A stretch of 64,000 nucleotides of DNA from GWE2-42-39 sp963662895 (GTDB lineage: Bacteria > Bacteroidota > Bacteroidia > Bacteroidales > Prolixibacteraceae): contig OY759981.1 of NCBI GenBank assembly GCA_963662895.1, positions 1,302,001 to 1,366,000 on the forward strand, given 5' to 3'. The translations under genes and the position numbers were made by a program. Each line of letters starts with the position of its first letter. Position 1 is the stretch's first letter. The notes under the pieces were generated by a model. The model worked only from the letters and a program-made list of their open reading frames with translations. It was not told where the DNA came from and did not search any database. Below are positions 59,491 through 64,000 of the stretch, one piece after another.

Positions 59491-60627
59491 ATGACTACAA
59501 TGAAAAATATAGAAAAGTTATTGTTAGGACTGATGGTAACCGGCTGTATGATTGCCTGTCAGCAAATGGAAGATATTCATGAAGATTTTATCAAAGACGG
59601 AGAAACAATTTATGCAGGGAGAGTATATGATCCGGTCGTTTTGCCCGGGGACGGAAGGCTTCGTATTAAAATGTTTTTTAAAGGTGGCGGGAGTATAAGA
59701 AATTGCATCATTGAATGGAACGATGGAGAGAATCAGGTAAATACCAAATATACCCCAAATGTTCCCCTTGATTCAACCGAGATAACCATTAACGACTTGG
59801 AGGAAAAGTCATACCTGTTTTATGTCCATAATCTTGATAAAGATGGCAACCGTTCTATAAAGGTTCCTGTTTCAGGAAGTGCATATGGAGATATTTACCG
59901 GCAATCCCTCAGTAACCGGATTGTTTCTTCTGTAGAAGGGGGTGGAACAATTGATTCGGTAACAATTAACTGGGGAACAGTGGCTGAAGGAAATGTCGGG
60001 GTTGTGGTAACTTACCCGGATAGCACTGAGGCCCAGGTATCCCGTATCCTGCTCCCGGAAGAAAACCGGCTGGTAATACGAGGCTGGAAATCGGAAGGGA
60101 CATTGAGTTATATAACACGTTATATCCCGGAAGAAGGGGCTATTGATACATTTGAGACTCAACCTCGGCAATTTACCCTGCCTAAACGGATTGTTTTTAA
60201 AGGCGAATTGTTGGCAAAAGACAACTGGGAAATTGTTGATTTCTCAAGCGATGAAGGTGAAGGGCGTATTGGCCGGGTTATCGACGGGGACTATAGCACC
60301 TACTGGCATACTCAATACAACGGGGCTCAGCCCGGGTATCCGCATTATTTTGTGGTTGATTTGCAAAATGCGGTAAAAATGAACAAGATAGAAGCCTTTA
60401 ACCGTAGCGGTGATACTCGCGGACATACCGAGTTTAAATTATATTGCAGTATGGACGGAAATAATTTTACCGATTTGGGAACATTTGATAACGACGTAAA
60501 CAGTACGAAAACAACGTGCCTGTTAAATGATCTGCCCCTGGCACGGTACGTAAAATTTGAAGCGACAAATGGACCGAATTTCTTTACTTTCCTTGCCGAA
60601 CTGGATGTTTACGGACAGATTCAGTAA
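59491..60627 (+). CDS. DUF4998 surface lipoprotein with C-terminal discoidin-like domain
   Basis: 378 residues. The lipobox is VTGCMIAC; two Met codons (1 and 4) are possible starts. The N-terminal DUF4998-type region (QQMEDIHEDFIKDGETIYAG, RVYDPVVLPGDGRLRIKMFF) spans about 20-235; the C-terminal F5/8-type-C-like domain (about 240-377) has RVIDGDYSTYWHTQYNG and PHYFVVDLQNAVKMNKIEAF. DUF4998 proteins regularly accompany SusC/D genes and DUF5000 lipoproteins. Likely a second surface glycan-binding protein. It starts 7 bases after the previous gene; a terminator follows. Confidence 0.88.
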   Translation: MTTMKNIEKLLLGLMVTGCMIACQQMEDIHEDFIKDGETIYAGRVYDPVVLPGDGRLRIKMFFKGGGSIRNCIIEWNDGENQVNTKYTPNVPLDSTEITINDLEEKSYLFYVHNLDKDGNRSIKVPVSGSAYGDIYRQSLSNRIVSSVEGGGTIDSVTINWGTVAEGNVGVVVTYPDSTEAQVSRILLPEENRLVIRGWKSEGTLSYITRYIPEEGAIDTFETQPRQFTLPKRIVFKGELLAKDNWEIVDFSSDEGEGRIGRVIDGDYSTYWHTQYNGAQPGYPHYFVVDLQNAVKMNKIEAFNRSGDTRGHTEFKLYCSMDGNNFTDLGTFDNDVNSTKTTCLLNDLPLARYVKFEATNGPNFFTFLAELDVYGQIQ

Positions 60628-60662
60628 CCGGGAGGATTGAATACGGGATAACGCAAAAACTG

Positions 60663-60696
60663 AAGAGGGCAAGGCCAGTCGTCTTGCTCTCTTTTA
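60663..60696 (+). terminator. Terminator after the sigma/FecR/SusCD/lipoprotein operon
   Basis: AGAGGGCAAG pairs with CTTGCTCTCT (one wobble) around an 8-10 base loop, followed by TTTT. It separates the binding genes from the glycosidase genes. Confidence 0.75.
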
Positions 60697-60749
60697 AGAA
60701 TATGTGTTTTTGTATGGTGCAAAACAATGCTTATTAAATTTTATTCCCG

Positions 60750-60917
60750 ATGAAATATAGACACTTGATTATATTAACTTTATTAACTCTTCTCGTTTAT
60801 TTTCCAACTTTTTTCAACGATTTCCAACGTGGATGGGACGACCAATGGCAAGTACTCGATTATGAGTTTGTGACCAACCATTCGTTCAGTGATCTGTGGT
60901 ACCATTTTACTCATTAA
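60750..60917 (+). pseudogene. N-terminal stub of a polytopic membrane (mannosyltransferase/TPR-like) protein
   Basis: 55 codons: a membrane segment (HLIILTLLTLLVYFPTFF) followed by NDFQRGWDDQWQVLDYEFVT and LWYHFTH, then stop. The pattern of one helix followed by an F-N-D-F-x-x-x-W-D-D-Q motif is that of the first loop of GT-C/TMTC-type membrane glycosyltransferases with TPR tails, which are several hundred residues longer. I read it as a truncated remnant; the identification is tentative. Confidence 0.4.
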
Positions 60918-60930
60918 ATTTTAATAAATT

Positions 60931-61332
60931 ATGAAAGAACAATCATTTAATTTAAACGCTGATTTTTTATGTGGTGGATACACTGGGGTTTTTATCAAGA
61001 TTGTAATCGCAATCATTTTGGTTTATGGTTTTGTTATTTTAATAAATTTTTTCAGAGACAAGTTCATTAACAAGGACAGTATTAGTAAAGACCCACAAAT
61101 AGTCGATTTATTGAGTATTTTAAATAAGTTATTTTACATGTCTGGATTTGGATTTGTAATTGGAAATATTTTACAAATCTTACTATCTCAAATTACTGGA
61201 AATATCGGAAATCAAACATCGATGAATTTTAGAGGCGATTGGGATTATCTGACTTTTGGAATAATATTGATATTTATTGGAATTGGTTTTAAGGTTGCGA
61301 AGAAAATGATTTTAAAGGAAAAACATGATTAG
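60931..61332 (+). CDS. Small integral membrane protein of unknown function
   Basis: 133 residues with three predicted membrane segments (FIKIVIAIILVYGFVILINF; FYMSGFGFVIGNILQILL; YLTFGIILIFIGIGFKVA) and a Lys-rich C-terminus. There is no signal or conserved motif I can name. It is unlike the surrounding glycan-locus genes and lies after the operon terminator; probably a later insertion, with the stub before it. Confidence 0.6.
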   Translation: MKEQSFNLNADFLCGGYTGVFIKIVIAIILVYGFVILINFFRDKFINKDSISKDPQIVDLLSILNKLFYMSGFGFVIGNILQILLSQITGNIGNQTSMNFRGDWDYLTFGIILIFIGIGFKVAKKMILKEKHD

Positions 61333-61411
61333 TTTTTTGGATTGTTATTTTGTTAACTGATATTAGATTATACGGACAATCCCCAATAATACACATACCC
61401 GTTTTTCCCGG

Positions 61412-61621
61412 GTGATTTCCGAAGATATTCTCGACAAGATAAATGTTAATGGCCGGCCTAAGCGGGAAAAAAACAAAAATATATATCTTAACGGGTTAAT
61501 GACTGTCCGGAGTGTTTTTAATCATATTTCGGTCGAACGTGTTATGTTCTCTTCTATAGAGCATTCTGCTTTTGTTGGAGAATTAATCACCTCCGGGAAA
61601 ACATTAAAAGAACGTATGTGA
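61412..61621 (+). CDS. Unrecognised short ORF, possibly a gene fragment
   Basis: 69 codons from a GTG. The product (ISEDILDKINVNGRPKREKN ...) is soluble and basic, without signal, membrane segment or known motif. The open frame extends upstream of the GTG for several codons, which suggests the tail of a broken gene. I do not recognise it and cannot assign a function; coding status is uncertain. Confidence 0.25.
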   Translation: MISEDILDKINVNGRPKREKNKNIYLNGLMTVRSVFNHISVERVMFSSIEHSAFVGELITSGKTLKERM

Positions 61622-61672
61622 AAAAAATATCGTTGTTTGAAAAAATTAAATCAAAAATTAAGACGAATCAAA

Positions 61673-63634
61673 ATGAAAAGATGGATTAAAGCGATTGTTG
61701 TAGGAGCAGTATTCGCCGTACCTGCTCAATTAAAGGCTCTGCCTTATCTCTTAACCTCGCCTGATAAGCGTATTGAAATTACCATCAATACAAAAGATGA
61801 GTTAAGTTATTCTGTAAAATATAAGGATGCTAAGATACTGGCAACATCCCGGATTGGGCTGCAACTGAAAACCGGGCTTCTGGGAGAAAGCCCCAAACTA
61901 ATGTCAGCGCATAGAAATTTTGTACAACAAGAATATAAGCCTGCCGTAAAAATAAAAGCAGGTCGAATTGAAGAGCATTACAACGAATTAATTTTGCGGT
62001 TTAAGGAAAATTTTGCGGTTTGTTTTCGGGCTTTTAATGATGGATTTGGTTATCGCTTCGAGAGTTTCGAAAAAGCAGAAATGGAAGTTGTTGATGAACT
62101 TTGTGAAATTAATTTTGCTGAAAATGCTGTTGCTTACTGGCCTGCCGAGTCGCATTTTATCTCACCGAATCAAAGATATTATGACGAAACAACCCTCGCT
62201 AATCTTAACGAAAAAGATTTGGCCAGTCTGGCAGCTCTTTTTAAAACAAATTCCGGCGTTTTTGTTGCAGTCACCGAAACCGCATTGAATGACTACCCGG
62301 GAATGTGGCTCCGGGGTGTCCGTGGTAACGGATTGAAAGCTGATTTTCCAAGGTATCCGGTGAACGAGGAACATGTGAATGAGGGGAAAGGAGAAATTGA
62401 GCGCCGCGATTTTATTGCACGGACAAACGGGACAAGGTCTTTTCCATGGAGGGTTTTCGGACTGACAACAAACGAGGGGGATCTAATAACCAATCAATTG
62501 CCCTGGCTACTTGCCGAACCTTCAAAAATTGCAGATCCGTCGTGGATTAAACCCGGGAAAATCGCCTGGGACTGGTATAATGACAATAATATTTACGACG
62601 TTGATTTTAAATCAGGAATAAATACTTCGACCTATAAATATTATATCGATTTTGCAGCCCGGTACGGAATTGAATATGTTGTGCTGGATGAAGGATGGTC
62701 GAAACATCCGTCGTTGTTGGCTATAAATCCGGATATTGATATGGATGAATTAGCCGGTTATGCAAAACAAAAAGGTGTAGACCTGATTCTTTGGGCTATG
62801 TGGAAAGAATTTGACGAACAAAAGGAACAATTATTACCCTTGCTAAAAAAGTGGGACATAAAAGGAATAAAAGTAGATTTTATGGATAGGGACGACCAGT
62901 GGATGGAGAATTTCTATCACCGTACCGCCGAATTTTGTGCAAGGAATAAACTTCTACTGGATTTTCACGGAGCCCATAAACCCGCAGGTCTGGAACGCAC
63001 CTGGCCAAATGTGATGACCTATGAAAGTGTAAAAGGGCTGGAACAATGCAAATGGTCGGACAAACAAACCCCGAAACATGATGTGCTGCTACCGTTTATA
63101 CGGATGTGGGCCGGACCAATGGATTATACTCCGGGAGCCATGATAAATGCACAAAAAAAGAATTTCCGGATTTGTTATAATCGCCCGATGAGCATGGGTA
63201 CCCGTTGTCATCAACTGGCAATGTATGTGGTTTTTGAAAGCCCCTTGCAAATGTTGGCCGACAATCCATCGAATTACAAGAAAGAAGAGGAATGTATGGA
63301 GTTCCTGTCGGTGGTGCCTACCGTTTGGGATGAAACGGTAGTACTGGATGCAAAAATAGGGAAACACGTTGCTGTCGCCCGCCGGAACGGTAATGTTTGG
63401 TATGTAGGTAGTTTAGGCGGAGATGACGCTTGTGATGTATCTGTACCTATGAGTTTTCTTGATAGCGGGGAATATGAAATGATCGTCTATAAAGATGGGG
63501 TGAATGCAGACAGGTATGCACAAGACTACAAAAAAGGAAACAGGACAATAACAAAAGATATGAAACTAAATATACACATGGCTCCGGGAGGAGGATACGT
63601 TGCAATTATTAAACAAAAAGAAAACAGACTATGA
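61673..63634 (+). CDS. Glycoside hydrolase family 97 enzyme
   Basis: With ATG 61673 the protein has 653 residues and starts directly with a signal peptide (MKRWIKAIVVGAVFAVPAQL); a frame from 61637 would put 12 charged residues before it. The N-terminal beta-super-sandwich of GH97 (LTSPDKRIEITINTKDELSY) spans to about 280, and the catalytic barrel includes IAWDWYNDNNIYDVDF, YVVLDEGWSKHPSLL, LILWAMWKEF, GIKVDFMDRDDQW (Asp near 402) and LLLDFHGAHKPAGLERTWPN. The Asp in VDFMDRDDQ suits retaining alpha-galactosidase-type GH97 members rather than the inverting SusB type; that subdivision is inferred. Overlaps the next gene by four bases. Confidence 0.92.
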   Translation: MKRWIKAIVVGAVFAVPAQLKALPYLLTSPDKRIEITINTKDELSYSVKYKDAKILATSRIGLQLKTGLLGESPKLMSAHRNFVQQEYKPAVKIKAGRIEEHYNELILRFKENFAVCFRAFNDGFGYRFESFEKAEMEVVDELCEINFAENAVAYWPAESHFISPNQRYYDETTLANLNEKDLASLAALFKTNSGVFVAVTETALNDYPGMWLRGVRGNGLKADFPRYPVNEEHVNEGKGEIERRDFIARTNGTRSFPWRVFGLTTNEGDLITNQLPWLLAEPSKIADPSWIKPGKIAWDWYNDNNIYDVDFKSGINTSTYKYYIDFAARYGIEYVVLDEGWSKHPSLLAINPDIDMDELAGYAKQKGVDLILWAMWKEFDEQKEQLLPLLKKWDIKGIKVDFMDRDDQWMENFYHRTAEFCARNKLLLDFHGAHKPAGLERTWPNVMTYESVKGLEQCKWSDKQTPKHDVLLPFIRMWAGPMDYTPGAMINAQKKNFRICYNRPMSMGTRCHQLAMYVVFESPLQMLADNPSNYKKEEECMEFLSVVPTVWDETVVLDAKIGKHVAVARRNGNVWYVGSLGGDDACDVSVPMSFLDSGEYEMIVYKDGVNADRYAQDYKKGNRTITKDMKLNIHMAPGGGYVAIIKQKENRL

Positions 63635-64000
63635 ACTTTAAAACTTTTCTGCTGCTATTAGTTGTTATTGCAGGAACATATTCTTGCAGGCCAGAAGAAC
63701 AACGTATTCCGGAAACAACAAAAAACAACCCTTTCGGGGATTTGGGAAACGGTACTTTTTTAAATCCTGTTTTTCCGGGAGATTTTCCCGATCCTTCGAT
63801 TTTACGGGACGGAGATGATTATTATATGACACATACTTCTCACAGTAATTATCCCGGGTTGATTATCTGGCATTCCAAAGACCTGGTTAATTGGAAACCC
63901 ATTGGAAATGCTCTGAATAAATATGTCGGGGAAATTTGGGCCCCTGATCTGGTGAAATACAAAGGCCGGTATTATATCTATTGTCCGTTGCACGATACCG
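63631..64000 (+). CDS. Glycoside hydrolase family 43 lipoprotein, N-terminal part (cut by window edge)
   Basis: The frame starts with ATG overlapping the GH97 stop (ATGA) and is open to the end of the window (123 codons). The lipobox VIAGTYSC predicts lipidation. The GH43 five-bladed propeller begins with PVFPGDFPDPSILRDGDDYY, whose Asp is the general base, then LIIWHSKDLVNWKPIGNALN and EIWAPDLVKYKGRYYIYCPL, with the pKa-modulating Asp in WAPD. GH43 enzymes are arabinofuranosidases, xylosidases or arabinanases. Coupling to GH97 suggests both act on the same heteropolysaccharide. Confidence 0.9.
   Translation, partial: MNFKTFLLLLVVIAGTYSCRPEEQRIPETTKNNPFGDLGNGTFLNPVFPGDFPDPSILRDGDDYYMTHTSHSNYPGLIIWHSKDLVNWKPIGNALNKYVGEIWAPDLVKYKGRYYIYCPLHDT

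Overview
The window looks like chromosomal DNA of a Bacteroidota, probably a free-living or anaerobic member of the Bacteroidales/Marinilabiliales type. This is inferred from three SusC/RagA-type or other TonB-dependent receptors, two SusD lipoproteins, a FecI/FecR-type sigma/anti-sigma pair, a type IX secretion C-terminal domain, promoters of the TTG-N19/20-TAnnTTTG kind, and the near absence of purine-rich ribosome binding sites. No rRNA, tRNA or CRISPR array was recognised. Both contig edges cut a gene.

Layout. 1-6.0 kb is an accessory region on the minus strand: an OLD/RecF-like ATPase cut by the left edge, an inverted-repeat element, an IS91-family unit (tyrosine recombinase plus HUH transposase), a NACHT-type STAND ATPase that is a candidate anti-phage gene, and an XRE regulator. 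6.1-6.45 kb holds no ORF but folds into a series of long nested stems and is reported as a candidate structured RNA. 7.0-12.1 kb is a GC-rich SusC/SusD pair without local enzymes or regulators. 12.1-12.8 kb is a patch of dispersed palindromic repeats.

12.8-33.6 kb is mostly core genome: a VapBC-like toxin-antitoxin pair, DEAD-box helicase, MTA/SAH nucleosidase, an OmpR/PhoB-type two-component pair with a broken porin gene beside it, ROK sugar kinase, MBL hydrolase, a four-gene minus-strand cluster (TonB receptor, TPR protein, LytS-like kinase, LytTR regulator), rpsO-pnp, an S9 peptidase, a deoxynucleoside kinase and a TPR lipoprotein.

33.6-36.1 kb is non-coding and built from about 2.2 tandem copies of an 857-883 bp unit, related to the repeat at 12.1-12.4 kb. 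36.1-51.1 kb is a polymorphic-toxin locus: a HU-like/DUF4469 protein, six 23-bp palindromic repeats, an S74-chaperone protein, a T9SS-sorted protein, a 2175-residue SpvB/FG-GAP/RHS protein ending in a Hint domain, and a small membrane protein as likely immunity. It is followed by a second, orphan RHS tip with its own membrane partner, and by toxin-antitoxin genes. The orphan cassette lies between two nearly identical direct repeats (about 0.97 kb), each carrying a higB-higA pair, among fragments of a resolvase, a CHC2 zinc-finger protein and an ISAs1 transposase.

51.2-64 kb is a polysaccharide utilisation locus: ECF sigma factor, FecR anti-sigma factor, SusC with STN domain, SusD, two surface lipoproteins with discoidin-like domains, then (after about 1 kb of unrelated small ORFs) GH97 and GH43 glycosidases. 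By the usual logic of such loci, a ligand signal passes from the STN domain of SusC to FecR and the sigma factor, inducing the binding and hydrolase genes. The enzyme pair suggests a plant-type alpha-galactoside or arabinose/xylose-containing glycan, but the substrate cannot be fixed from sequence alone.
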